A stretch of 64,000 nt of DNA from Lysinibacillus irui (GTDB lineage: Bacteria > Bacillota > Bacilli > Bacillales_A > Planococcaceae): the NCBI RefSeq assembly GCF_028877475.1, contig NZ_CP113527.1:241501-305500 (forward strand), written 5' to 3'. The notes beneath the pieces are model-generated. The model made no database searches. It had not been told where the DNA came from and saw nothing but the letters and a program-made list of their open reading frames with translations. Numbering within the stretch: the stretch's first letter is position 1; the number at the start of each line of letters is the position of its first letter. This document shows, piece by piece, positions 7,789 to 15,379 of the stretch. The position numbers and the translations under genes are program-made.

Positions 7789-8064
7789 ATGACAAAAATG
7801 ACTGCTGAACAAATGATTTCATTGATTAAAGATATGGAGAATATTGAACGTAATAAATTTTTAGAATACCTATTCCATACCCATTTTGATTCAAGATTTA
7901 CAGGTGATTATGAAATGGCTACAAAAAATCAGATTGATGATATTTTAGACCGTGATTTAACAGAAGATGAATTGTTGGTTATGAATATAGCGTACTGCAA
8001 CGGTTATTTTAGAGGCGGAAAAGATGGTATGGAGAAAGTGCTAAGGAAATATTCTAAGGAATAG
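7789..8064 (+). CDS. Small hypothetical protein, 91 residues
   Basis: Soluble acidic protein starting MTKMTAEQMISLIKDMENIERNKF, with predicted helices and a C-terminal half reading DILDRDLTEDELLVMNIAYC then GYFRGGKDGMEKVLRKY. I do not recognise a family. ATG 7789 is preceded by TTGGGGGTATACTAC, whereas the upstream in-frame start at 7750 has no binding site. An extended -10 at 7714-7722 may be its promoter and a terminator follows at 8171-8200. It lies inside the integrated element and is probably accessory. Confidence 0.6.
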   Translation: MTKMTAEQMISLIKDMENIERNKFLEYLFHTHFDSRFTGDYEMATKNQIDDILDRDLTEDELLVMNIAYCNGYFRGGKDGMEKVLRKYSKE

Positions 8065-8170
8065 GATTATCTCAATGCTTAAACTCGTTTCTATATTACT
8101 GTATATTACCTTTTTTAGGTTGCTAGAATGATACTCACTGTACTAATAAAATATTTGTATATAATGAGAG

Positions 8171-8200
8171 AACCGTCTAGCCGTAACTAGGCGGTTTTTT
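8171..8200 (+). terminator. Rho-independent terminator
   Basis: AACCGTCTAG (8171-8180) pairs with CTAGGCGGTT (8187-8196) with one mismatch, followed by TTTTTT. It ends the transcript of the gene at 7789-8064. Confidence 0.85.
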
Positions 8201-8219
8201 GTATGGAACATAATCATTA

Positions 8220-8474
8220 TTAAAACAACTTATCTTTATATGAAGTAACAAGTTCCTCGAATTGACCTTTCATTTTATATCTATACTTCAAGAAAACCTC
8301 ATGACAATCCTGTCGGGACTTTCCATTCACGATATTTCTTATTGTAGATTTGGCAACATTAAAAGTTGGTGCAAGGTAGCATGGCAAGACATTTTTTTCA
8401 TGGTACAAATAAAGAATTTGATAAACCTGTTGATCTGTTAATTTTGCTACATAAGGATTGATTTTTATTGTCAT
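8220..8474 (-). CDS. Small helix-turn-helix DNA-binding protein, 84 residues
   Basis: The centre of the protein reads LTDQQVYQILYLYHEK, then LAPTFNVAKSTIRNIVNGKS. This is the layout of small phage and plasmid HTH proteins: a first helix, then a helix-turn-helix ending in S-T-I-x-x-I-V-x-G-K-S. ATG 8474 is preceded by TTAGGAGGTCTACATT, a strong ribosome binding site. It is transcribed away from the toxin-antitoxin-chaperone cassette, which starts 228 bases further right, so it could regulate its own promoter or the shared intergenic region. That link is inference. Confidence 0.7.
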   Translation of the reverse strand: MTIKINPYVAKLTDQQVYQILYLYHEKNVLPCYLAPTFNVAKSTIRNIVNGKSRQDCHEVFLKYRYKMKGQFEELVTSYKDKLF

Positions 8475-8701
8475 AATGTAGACCTCCTAAATTAGTGTAC
8501 ATAGGAACACTTGCATTATAGAGGTGTTTTAGGACCTGTAAAAAAATATTCAAGATCTTGTGGAACTGAGTTTCGGAAATTAAATCTACAATTATCAAAA
8601 GAGTGACATTTTAAATACTTTATATCAAAATTATCCTATTTACGTAAAAGTATAACTAATTTATAGTTGATATAAAATAATAAACTGAGAGTGAGAGTAT
8701 T

Positions 8702-9382
8702 TTGAAGTTCTATCATTGTACAAAATCAAAAAATGCTAGAAAAATTTTAAAATTAAAAGATCCGAAAAAGATTACTCCTTCTTTATTTACATACATTGAT
8801 TGTTTAAATGATTGGTTAGGAAAACTTTTAAATCCAAATTTTTCGGAAATAAGCAGTGAGGACTTTGTTTTCCCGAGATTTTATTATTCTCAAGGTGAAA
8901 ATAGAACTGTTTTTTGGTTGGGAACAGGATTATATTGTTTTGCGGAAGAGAATAAAGATGAAAGTCCAAATTATGCAAAAAGGAATAATTTAGACGTAAT
9001 ATTAGATATAAATTATTCTGACGAGTATACTGAATTCGAAATGCATAAAAACAAAGACTTGTTAACGAAATTCTTAGAAGATGATGTTGTTGGGTATTTT
9101 AAAGTTAGGGGTTTTTCAGGTGAAAAATTAGAAGCACTCGAACTTGTAGTTCAATATTTAATTTTAGAAATTGAGGACGAATATTTTAAGAATCCACATT
9201 GTGCAGCAGTTATTATAGAAATGTTTATCCATATACTTAATTTGAATTTTGATGTGGTTAGTAATAAATATTTGAAAAATGATGTTAATTTTACTTATGA
9301 TAATTATAGTTCAATAAGAAATTTAGATTTTATATCCGGATTTGAATACAATTATGATTTATCGCATAAAATAAAAGAATAA
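8702..9382 (+). CDS. Putative ADP-ribosyltransferase-like toxin of a toxin-antitoxin-chaperone cassette
   Basis: A 226-residue soluble protein. The start reads KFYHCTKSKNARKIL (residues 2-16), and residues 71-92 read FWLGTGLYCFAEENKD then YAKR. The pair H-x-T near the N-terminus and G-x-G-x-Y-x-F with a following acidic/Ala-rich helix is the pattern of ADP-ribosyltransferase folds of the His-Tyr-Glu type (PARP, DUF3990 and related toxins), with His5 and Tyr78 as candidate NAD-binding residues. A candidate catalytic Glu could lie in DEYTEFEM or in the C-terminal half. TTG 8702 follows GAGAGTGAGAG. It is first in a tight three-gene unit ending with a SecB-like chaperone, the gene order expected of a toxin in a TAC system such as CmdTAC. 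The fold call is from motif reading only. Confidence 0.6.
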   Translation: MKFYHCTKSKNARKILKLKDPKKITPSLFTYIDCLNDWLGKLLNPNFSEISSEDFVFPRFYYSQGENRTVFWLGTGLYCFAEENKDESPNYAKRNNLDVILDINYSDEYTEFEMHKNKDLLTKFLEDDVVGYFKVRGFSGEKLEALELVVQYLILEIEDEYFKNPHCAAVIIEMFIHILNLNFDVVSNKYLKNDVNFTYDNYSSIRNLDFISGFEYNYDLSHKIKE

Positions 9383-9415
9383 ATGTCGATATAATAAAAA
9401 AGGGGGCCTCAATGT

Positions 9416-9811
9416 ATGAAAATCAATGTAGAAAACATGAATCAATTTATGAATGAATTTGAGTATAAGGTTTTCCCGACAATTAAAGGATCAGATGGTC
9501 AAGGTATTGAAAGACTTAAAGCAATTGTAGAAGAGAAAAGAATGGAAGTTACATCTAGAAAAATTAAACGTGAAATTTACGAACAAATTACTAAAAAACC
9601 TAAAATAGTTAAAAGTAATTCAATTGAAAATGAAGAGGATTACCAAAAAATTAATTTTAGAGAAGACACATATAGATTCGATATTAAATTTGATTCGAAA
9701 AAATCTACTAATATAATGTCTAAGGAAGGCTATAAAAATAATAATGAATCAGCCCACATGATATCAGGTGTTAATACAAATTATTCCGAATCTAAATATA
9801 AGATCGCATGA
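9416..9811 (+). CDS. Putative antitoxin of the toxin-antitoxin-chaperone cassette
   Basis: A 131-residue hydrophilic protein with no recognised family. Residues about 1-60 are predicted helical and charged (RLKAIVEEKRMEVTSRKIKR). Residues about 75-131 are low in hydrophobic core and rich in Ser, Asn, Lys and Tyr, as in a flexible tail, with one strand-like patch DTYRFDIKFD. In known TAC systems the antitoxin carries a C-terminal chaperone-addiction segment that SecB-like proteins bind, and this tail is the natural candidate here. The start follows AAAGGGGGCCTCAATGT. Spacing is 33 bases from the upstream gene and 18 to the SecB-like gene, so cotranscription is very likely. The role is assigned by position. 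Confidence 0.55.
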   Translation: MKINVENMNQFMNEFEYKVFPTIKGSDGQGIERLKAIVEEKRMEVTSRKIKREIYEQITKKPKIVKSNSIENEEDYQKINFREDTYRFDIKFDSKKSTNIMSKEGYKNNNESAHMISGVNTNYSESKYKIA

Positions 9812-9829
9812 TTAGAAAGGGTATAAAAA

Positions 9830-10255
9830 ATGTCAGCACCTATTTTTGAATTTAAAGGATATACAATAAATAACTTAATATATTCCAAAAGTAAGATTGA
9901 AGGTATGAAATTTACTGATCCAGATGAAAATTTAGAATTTGAGGCTAATCACGGATTTACAGATGATTTTTCTAAGGGGAAATTAGGTTTAAAAGTTCAA
10001 CTAGCTTCAAAAGAAAACGATTCATTTCTAATATTAGAAGTAGATGGTTTCTTTGATATTGACTCAGGTTTATTAAAGGACGATGAAGGAAACGAAAGGG
10101 ATATTTCAGATGTTCATCATATATTTATAGTGAATGCAGCTGCTATTTTATATCCTTATTTAAGAAGTATAGTTTCTATGGTAACAGGATTGGATAATTC
10201 CAATAATATTATATTACCTACAATAAATTTGCGGAATTTATCAATGGAAAATTAA
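9830..10255 (+). CDS. SecB-like chaperone of the toxin-antitoxin-chaperone cassette
   Basis: A 141-residue protein, close to the roughly 155 residues of SecB. The C-terminal half carries the SecB hallmark: HHIFIVNAAAILYPYLRSIV (97-116) followed by T119-G120 and IILPTINLRNL. This compares with the family pattern N-A-x-x-(L/I)-x-P-Y-x-R-x-x-(I/V)-x-x-x-(T) and a later (L)-P-P-(I)-(N) motif. The N-terminal half has alternating strand residues (GLKVQLA, FLILEVDGFFDI), as in the SecB beta-sheet. Bacillales normally lack housekeeping SecB, so a SecB-like gene on an island behind two small genes fits a dedicated chaperone that folds or protects the antitoxin. The start follows GAAAGGGTATAAAAA, and a terminator lies just past the stop. 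Confidence 0.85.
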   Translation: MSAPIFEFKGYTINNLIYSKSKIEGMKFTDPDENLEFEANHGFTDDFSKGKLGLKVQLASKENDSFLILEVDGFFDIDSGLLKDDEGNERDISDVHHIFIVNAAAILYPYLRSIVSMVTGLDNSNNIILPTINLRNLSMEN

Positions 10256-10279
10256 AACACCCTAGCTGGGGTGTTTTTT
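10256..10279 (+). terminator. Terminator of the toxin-antitoxin-chaperone operon
   Basis: AACACCC (10256-10262) pairs with GGGTGTT (10269-10275) around TAGCTG, followed by TTTT to 10279. It begins at the stop codon of the SecB-like gene. Confidence 0.85.
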
Positions 10280-10605
10280 ATATTGCCGAATAAACTTCTA
10301 CCTCTAGATTATGCGTCGTAAGTGATGGCTGGCTGACCATGATTCGGTAATAAATACTTTTAATCATATTGAAATACACTTTTAACTGGGCATGGGATCT
10401 ATATAATCTATATCAAGGTTTATCCAAGTGGCAAAAGTTGTTTCCCTTTCTGTTAAGTAATTACTTGTAAACGTGAGTATAATACATTACAATTTTGAAT
10501 AATACGATAGTTGAACGTAGGTGACTATCGAATGTGGGATTTTAATTATTATTATTTAAGAAAATAAAAGTTTATATATAGAGATTAAATTCTATTCGGA
10601 TATAG
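10280..10605. other. Right end of the element, no gene seen
   Basis: About 325 AT-rich bases between the cassette terminator and the permease remnant. I see no supported reading frame. Such a segment would hold the integrase arm-binding sites and the element side of attR, but I cannot point to specific repeats. Confidence 0.4.
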
Positions 10606-10620
10606 TTCTCACAAAACGTG
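10606..10620. other. Candidate integration junction (attR core) in the permease gene
   Basis: Permease coding sense starts abruptly at TTCTCACAAAACGTG, which encodes Phe-Ser-Gln-Asn-Val, a conserved motif of NCS2 permeases. Upstream sequence is unrelated AT-rich DNA. The boundary between element and host should therefore lie in or just before these bases. The partner copy lies left of the window, so the core length cannot be read directly. Confidence 0.5.
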
Positions 10621-11034
10621 GGGCTAACTCGTATGTCAGGTGTAAAAGATCGTAAAGTCATTTACATCACAGGTGGCTTACTTGTAGCACTTGGCTTCCT
10701 ACCAAAAATCGCAGCGTTAACAACGATTATTCCAACATCTGTACTAGGTGCGGCGATGCTTGCGATGTTCGGTATGGTGATTACACAAGGTATGGGCATG
10801 CTTGTACCTGTAATGAATGAATCAGCAGAAAACGCGATGATTGCTGCCATCGCAGTTAGTCTTGGTGTTGGTGTATCTGTAGTTCCTGGCATTTTTGATG
10901 CACTACCAACAAGCGTTTCAATTCTTACATCTAATGGTATTGTCTGTGGTTCTGTCACAGCAATTATCCTTAATATTTTATTCAACATGATTGGGCCTAA
11001 GCATAAGGAAGACCCAATGCATGGGGAAGCATAG
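10606..11034 (+). pseudogene. Displaced 3' fragment of the NCS2 permease gene
   Basis: Encodes only the C-terminal third of the transporter (from FSQNVGLTRMSGVKDRKV to the stop). The GTG at 10618 that could open the frame is the internal Val/Gly region of the parent gene, and nothing resembling the N-terminal transmembrane part precedes it. From 10675 on it matches the left copy. It ends TAG after Glu-Ala, while the left copy ends TAA after Glu-Ile. I infer that this is the original host 3' end cut off by integration. Confidence 0.85.
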
Positions 11035-11136
11035 GCACAACTAAATAACCTTCATCTAAATATCCCACATATTTTGATGAAAAGAACGTTGTCACCTACT
11101 TTTATCTATTGATTTAGATTTAAGGAGGTGGCATTT
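10675..11136 (+). repeat. Right copy of the long direct repeat
   Basis: Matches 1-463, including about 100 bases downstream of the permease stop and the terminator-like hairpin at 11091-11132. After the hairpin the copies diverge: the left one leads into the integrase ATG, whereas the right one reads ATG followed at once by TAA. Confidence 0.9.
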
Positions 11137-11158
11137 TAGTATGTAAAACAACTATTGT

Positions 11159-11539
11159 TCATTTTTTAAATGGTAGTCGCGGCTGTTCGTCTTGATAGCT
11201 AGAATAAGTCCAACCGCTATTCTCCATCTCTGAACATTGCTTATCTTTACAATAAAAAATATATGTCTGTTTATCTGTACGAACATTTACTTCAAAATAA
11301 TAAGGGAATACGCCGCCTTTATTCTTATCGATACTTGTATCAATAGCGATAACTTTCTCTTGCGAAGCTATTTCTTTATATTTTTCACTTGCTACTGTTT
11401 TTTGAACCATTTCGCTTAATATAACACGTTCCTCAGCATTAGCTTCATACCATTGATCAAGCAAAAACCATTTTCCCAATATATATAAATTTGTGCTTAA
11501 GCTAATGATAAGAAAAATAATTATCATTTTCTTCCTCAA
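11159..11539 (-). CDS. Small membrane-anchored protein, 126 residues
   Basis: After LRKKM the protein has one hydrophobic segment, IIIFLIISLSTNLYILGKW, giving an N-terminal anchor or signal peptide. A hydrophilic extracytoplasmic domain follows with a strand-rich C-terminal part containing CKDKQCSEM (two cysteines that could pair). I do not recognise the family. The start is taken as TTG 11539, ten bases after AAGGAGG. The longer ATG frame to 11587 would read through that binding site. It is the first chromosomal gene to the right of the integrated element. Confidence 0.6.
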   Translation of the reverse strand: MRKKMIIIFLIISLSTNLYILGKWFLLDQWYEANAEERVILSEMVQKTVASEKYKEIASQEKVIAIDTSIDKNKGGVFPYYFEVNVRTDKQTYIFYCKDKQCSEMENSGWTYSSYQDEQPRLPFKK

Positions 11540-11745
11540 TATTTTACATCCTCCTTCTTTAAATATTCTTGAATAATACCATATCACACATTAAGTGTAA
11601 AATTACACTTATACCTCATGAATTTTTATACAGTTGTTTAAAATGTTTAACATTGCTGCTTGAAGGGAATTTAAAATTAGTAGAATGTAACTTTCTATTT
11701 CAACATACACTTATATATAATTACTCTCAGAAAGGTCTAGAATAA

Positions 11746-12267
11746 ATGCAAAGTATCGTGTTAATTTTAATCCTTCAACTAGTTTATGTACCTTTTTTAA
11801 CATTACGTACAATATTTTTAGTAAAGAATATTACTTTCCTTGCTGCGATATTTGGTATGTTGGAGATGTTAGTGTATGTATTTGGCCTTTCGCTCGTTTT
11901 TAGTGGAAAACAAAGTATGTTAGCTATGGGCGTTTATGCGGTTGGATTTGGATTAGGAATATTTTTAGGGGCCAAAATTGAACGTAAGCTAGCAATAGGC
12001 TATGTCTATACGACCATCAATACGCAAAATAAGAATGAGGAGCTTGTGAGATTTCTTCGTAATGAAGGGTTTGCGGTTACGATTTATATTGGGGAAGGGC
12101 GAGATAGTAATCGCTATAAATATGAAATATTAACGAAGAGGAATCGTGAGGGTGAACTCTTTCAAATAGTAGAACAGTTTGAGCCTAATGCATTTATTAT
12201 CTCGTACGAACCAAAGTCATTTAAAGGTGGGTTTTTGCTTGCTCGTATGAAGGCCAAGCACAAATAA
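11746..12267 (+). CDS. UPF0316/DUF2179 membrane protein (YebE-like)
   Basis: 173 residues with three hydrophobic segments in the first half (about 1-20, 30-55, 60-80). The ending GAKIERKLAIGYV leads into a soluble C-terminal DUF2179-type domain of alternating strands and helices (ELVRFLRNEGFAVTIYIGEG, then KYEILTKRNREGELFQIV). Length and order agree with the UPF0316 family of Bacillales. Membrane location is clear from sequence. Biochemical role is unknown, though DUF2179 domains are suspected ligand sensors. Starts at ATG after AGAAAGGTC and ends before a shared terminator. Confidence 0.85.
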   Translation: MQSIVLILILQLVYVPFLTLRTIFLVKNITFLAAIFGMLEMLVYVFGLSLVFSGKQSMLAMGVYAVGFGLGIFLGAKIERKLAIGYVYTTINTQNKNEELVRFLRNEGFAVTIYIGEGRDSNRYKYEILTKRNREGELFQIVEQFEPNAFIISYEPKSFKGGFLLARMKAKHK

Positions 12268-12279
12268 ATGTGAATAGAG

Positions 12280-12309
12280 GGACCTCTGCTAATAGCCGAG
12301 GTCCTTTTT
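12280..12309 (+). terminator. Terminator between convergent genes
   Basis: GGACCTC (12280-12286) pairs with GAGGTCC (12298-12304), followed by TTTTT. It ends the UPF0316 gene and overlaps the last codons of the opposite DUF2252 gene. Confidence 0.8.
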
Positions 12310-13599
12310 AAAATTGAATTTTGTTTCAACAAAGCTTTTAAATATGTCAAAGTCTGTGTAGACTATTTCCTTGTAGCTCATGGCTTGTAAAATTGTCTGC
12401 TCAATAAATATAGTACGATCTTTACCTATAGCCTTTAAAATCTCTTCCTCGCTGTGATAGGTAAAAACATGAGAATAATCGATATCAGCGCGAGCATGTA
12501 TTTTGGCAGCTATTTTTCCCATAAGTGATGTTGTTGTAAAATAATCCTCTAAATCCTTATAGTTTTTAGGCTTAATCTTCTTTTTATAAGGAGAGCGTTC
12601 TCGAATATAAAATTCTTGGTTATTCATCGTGATATAGGCTAAATGAGGGTCCTCTAAATGATGCATAGCTTTTTGTGTACCCACAACACGTGCTCCTTGG
12701 TGCTCATAATGATCCCAAAATTGCTCTTGATAGGGGAGGAAATAGGCAGGAATCGCTGTACGTACTTCTTTCATTTCTAGCACTAAATCATTCTCTTCAG
12801 ATGTAATTTTTTTATCTTCCACTAAAATATAGTAACGTTTTAGACCGATAGAAGCTGTGCCAGAGCCATGCTTATAAGCAATATCCTTAATTTTATAAGT
12901 TGGAAGTGCGTTTGCTATGGCACTGTATTCCTCTGAAGAGACTGGTTGAATTTCATCATTCCATAAAAAAGCTCGTTGGCCATCTTCACTCTTATATGAA
13001 ATATCCTCTAAAAAAAGAGAGTGTGGACGTTTTTCAAGCTTTTTCAAAAGTTTTTTAGCAGGTCCTTTAGTATTATCCTTTGTAAACATCAGTGTTAGTG
13101 GATCATCTTTTTTGCGCTGAAACCGTTTTAGTTGATCGATATAGCTATTGAGAAAATATTGAATAGCCGTTTCTTGGGTTGCCTTATGTAAGCCTTGTTC
13201 TTCTAAATAGAGTGCAATACTGACGCTCATTCGAATAATATCGTATAAATAAGAGCCGACATAGCCCTCATCGAAATCATTGACATCAAAGACAATGGTG
13301 CCTGCTTCATTTTGAAAGGCCCCAAAGTTGTCCATATGCATATCACCTTGAATCCAAGTTGGCCTACTGTTAGGAGTATGGAAGATAGAGGTAGTCTTTG
13401 CCATATCAAAGTAAAATAGATAGGCACTTCCACGGAAAAAGCGGAATGGACTTTCTAGCATTTTGCGATATTTTTCTAGGCGCTGTGCCTCTGTTAATCT
13501 CATTCGCTGCACATCAAATTCCTCAAAGATTGTTTCTAATTGCCCTTTTCTTAAATGTATTCTAGTATGTTTAACCTGTTCTAATAAAGCATGCTCCAT
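12289..13599 (-). CDS. DUF2252 family protein
   Basis: 436 residues with the hallmark block of DUF2252: FFRGSAYLFYFDMA (about 54-67), GDMHMDNFGAF (about 85-95), VFDVNDFDEGYVGSYLYDI (about 103-121) and later ERSPYKKKIKP. The D-x-H-x-x-N and D-x-N-D-F-D motifs resemble the catalytic loop and metal-binding motif of kinase-like phosphotransferases, which this family is thought to resemble. The substrate is unknown. Cytoplasmic, no membrane segment. ATG follows AAAAAAGGGGGTTCCTT. It stands alone, divergent from the YitT-like gene. Confidence 0.85.
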   Translation of the reverse strand: MEHALLEQVKHTRIHLRKGQLETIFEEFDVQRMRLTEAQRLEKYRKMLESPFRFFRGSAYLFYFDMAKTTSIFHTPNSRPTWIQGDMHMDNFGAFQNEAGTIVFDVNDFDEGYVGSYLYDIIRMSVSIALYLEEQGLHKATQETAIQYFLNSYIDQLKRFQRKKDDPLTLMFTKDNTKGPAKKLLKKLEKRPHSLFLEDISYKSEDGQRAFLWNDEIQPVSSEEYSAIANALPTYKIKDIAYKHGSGTASIGLKRYYILVEDKKITSEENDLVLEMKEVRTAIPAYFLPYQEQFWDHYEHQGARVVGTQKAMHHLEDPHLAYITMNNQEFYIRERSPYKKKIKPKNYKDLEDYFTTTSLMGKIAAKIHARADIDYSHVFTYHSEEEILKAIGKDRTIFIEQTILQAMSYKEIVYTDFDIFKSFVETKFNFKKDLGY

Positions 13600-13781
13600 A
13601 AGGAACCCCCTTTTTTAAAAATCAAATTTTACTTGTATTTACGGGAAATAATAGAATAAGTTTCGAAGAAATTTAGCAAATATACTCGATAAAAATGATC
13701 ATTCATCTAAGGTTATTTCATAACATGTTCGATTACCTATTTTCATACTATAAGACATGCGTAATTACGGAGGGGGGTTGT

Positions 13782-14351
13782 ATGTATTTCTTTACAAAAA
13801 GTCTTGTCATTATAATAGGAAGTATTTCTTTGTCGTTAGGAATTAATTTATTTTTAACGCCTTATGAAATATTAGATGGAGGAGTAGTTGGATTAGCGCT
13901 AATTTTACATTATTTATATAAGCTAAAAATCGGTTTAATGATTATTGTCATTAGTATTCCCATTTTTATTATCGCTTGGTTTAAATATAGAGCCTATTTT
14001 TTCAATAGTATACATGGCTTAATAATGTCTTCCTTCATTATTGATTTATTAAAGCCTGTCCGTAATCTTGTTCAAATTGATGCGCTTTACAGTGCGATTC
14101 TTGGAGGCATTCTTGTAGGGTTTGGAATTGGTCTGATGTTGCGATTTCAGACAAGCACTGGAGGGACAGACTTAATCGCTCAATTTATCTGTGATAAAAC
14201 AGGTATTAATGTGGGGATATTAATATTTTTTATCGATTCCATCGTTATTGTTATAGGCGGCTTCCTATTATCCACTTCAACCTTTCTATTATCCATTATT
14301 ACCGTTTTAGTAGTAGGTATTACAACAAGCATCATTACTAGTCGAGCTTAA
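13782..14351 (+). CDS. YitT-like membrane protein (DUF161), short form
   Basis: 189 residues with five hydrophobic segments and the YitT core pattern: SISLSLGINLFLTPYEILDGGVVGLAL near the N-terminus and SAILGGILVGFGIGLMLRFQ, then STGGTDLIAQ, in the middle. Classical YitT proteins are about 280 residues and end in a cytoplasmic DUF2179 domain. This one stops after the last membrane segment at SIITSRA, so the sensor domain is missing, which is also known in some homologues. ATG 13782 follows GGAGGGGGGTTGT and is preferred over upstream in-frame starts. Function unknown. Confidence 0.8.
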   Translation: MYFFTKSLVIIIGSISLSLGINLFLTPYEILDGGVVGLALILHYLYKLKIGLMIIVISIPIFIIAWFKYRAYFFNSIHGLIMSSFIIDLLKPVRNLVQIDALYSAILGGILVGFGIGLMLRFQTSTGGTDLIAQFICDKTGINVGILIFFIDSIVIVIGGFLLSTSTFLLSIITVLVVGITTSIITSRA

Positions 14352-14352
14352 A

Positions 14353-14385
14353 AAAATAGTTCCAGTTTTAAACTGAAACTATTTT
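14353..14385. terminator. Bidirectional terminator
   Basis: AAAATAGTTCCAGTTTT and AAACTGAAACTATTTT form a long AT-rich stem between the convergent YitT-like and EamA genes. It overlaps the last codons of the EamA gene. Confidence 0.75.
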
Positions 14386-15275
14386 GGCGTTTGATTTTCT
14401 AGTGTTTTCATAAGCTTCTTTTTAGGATGTGCTGGTTTGACTTCGGCAATTAGTATAGCCAATAAAATGAGCACTGCGCCTACGACCATACGGCTTGTTA
14501 AAATTTCATGCAAGAAGATGACGGATAGTACCATACCGAAGAAAGATTCAGTCGATAGGATAATCGCAGCTTTAGTGGCCGTTGTGTATTGATTGGCCAC
14601 ATTTTGGAATAGATAAGCAATCGTCGTAGAAAAAATTCCTAGATAAATAAGAGAATAGATTGCTTCTTTTTCAAATGATGTTGGGATTTCGCCTTGGCTA
14701 ATGACGACTAGAACACCTATAAGGGAGGCCGTGAGAAACTGAATAATAGTAAGAGCAATGGCATCTTCCTTTTGAACAAAAAGGTTTGTACAAAAAATGT
14801 CAAATGCAAAAGCAACGGCACAAGCTAAAGAAAGTGCATCACCCACATTCATTGTCAATGAGCCCTGTAATGATAAAAAGCCAATTCCAACGATTGCCAT
14901 TATCGAACCAATGATTTCATAGCCATCAATGCGGCGCTTATAAACCGCATAGGCAATTAAAGGAACAATAATAACATTTACGGCAGTTAAAAAGGCATTT
15001 TTAGAAGGTGTTGTATACTGAAGTCCGACTGTTTGAAGGGCGAATGCTATATATAGAATGGTCCCTAATAAAGCTCCTTTCCAAATAACCGATTTTGAAG
15101 CTTTTTTTAATCGAGAGCCAAATAGAACGGTTAATATAATCGAAGCTAATAAAAATCTACCAGCCATTACTTGATAAGCTGTTAAATATTCTAAGGCAAT
15201 GGCTGTAATAACAAATCCACTGCCCCACACGATTGCAGTAATCAATAGCATGCCATCTGCTATGTAAGTTTTCAT
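14379..15275 (-). CDS. EamA/DMT family transporter
   Basis: 298 residues with ten hydrophobic segments arranged as two EamA repeats. The first repeat starts DGMLLITAIVWGSGFVITAI and the second starts about residue 150 with GDALSLACAVAFAFDIFC. The conserved end of each repeat is visible (TPSKNAFLTAVNVIIVPLIA, then ATKAAIILSTESFFGMVLSV). These are inner-membrane exporters of metabolites or amino acids. The substrate cannot be read from sequence. A Lys/Pro-rich cytoplasmic tail (KPAHPKKKLMKTLENQ) ends the protein. Single gene. ATG is preceded by a GGAGGAAGAAAC-type site. Confidence 0.88.
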   Translation of the reverse strand: MKTYIADGMLLITAIVWGSGFVITAIALEYLTAYQVMAGRFLLASIILTVLFGSRLKKASKSVIWKGALLGTILYIAFALQTVGLQYTTPSKNAFLTAVNVIIVPLIAYAVYKRRIDGYEIIGSIMAIVGIGFLSLQGSLTMNVGDALSLACAVAFAFDIFCTNLFVQKEDAIALTIIQFLTASLIGVLVVISQGEIPTSFEKEAIYSLIYLGIFSTTIAYLFQNVANQYTTATKAAIILSTESFFGMVLSVIFLHEILTSRMVVGAVLILLAILIAEVKPAHPKKKLMKTLENQTPK

Positions 15276-15379
15276 ATGTTTCTTCCTCCTGACTTCAATA
15301 GAATAGCATAAGAGTGAAGAAAAGGTTTTGATTTTATTTCTAAATATTCAGGCGTTTTTTTGTACTTATTCCAAAGTAA

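Larger units (their letters stand above)
1..10605. mobile_element. Integrated element (genomic island) in an NCS2 permease gene
   Basis: The segment between the two permease 3' ends carries a tyrosine recombinase next to the left repeat and only accessory genes: coiled-coil proteins, a P-loop ATPase, small unknown proteins and a toxin-antitoxin-chaperone cassette. It is visibly more AT-rich and gene-sparse than the following chromosome. The left junction lies before the window and the right junction near 10606. I see no conjugation, phage structural or terminase genes, so it is either a non-self-mobile island or a satellite that needs a helper. The limits are inferred from the direct repeat and the truncated right permease copy. 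Confidence 0.8.

Noticed and set aside
10618-11034. Short permease gene starting at GTG
   Set aside because: The start falls inside the conserved FSQNVG codons of the parent gene; it is a truncated fragment, not a separate gene.
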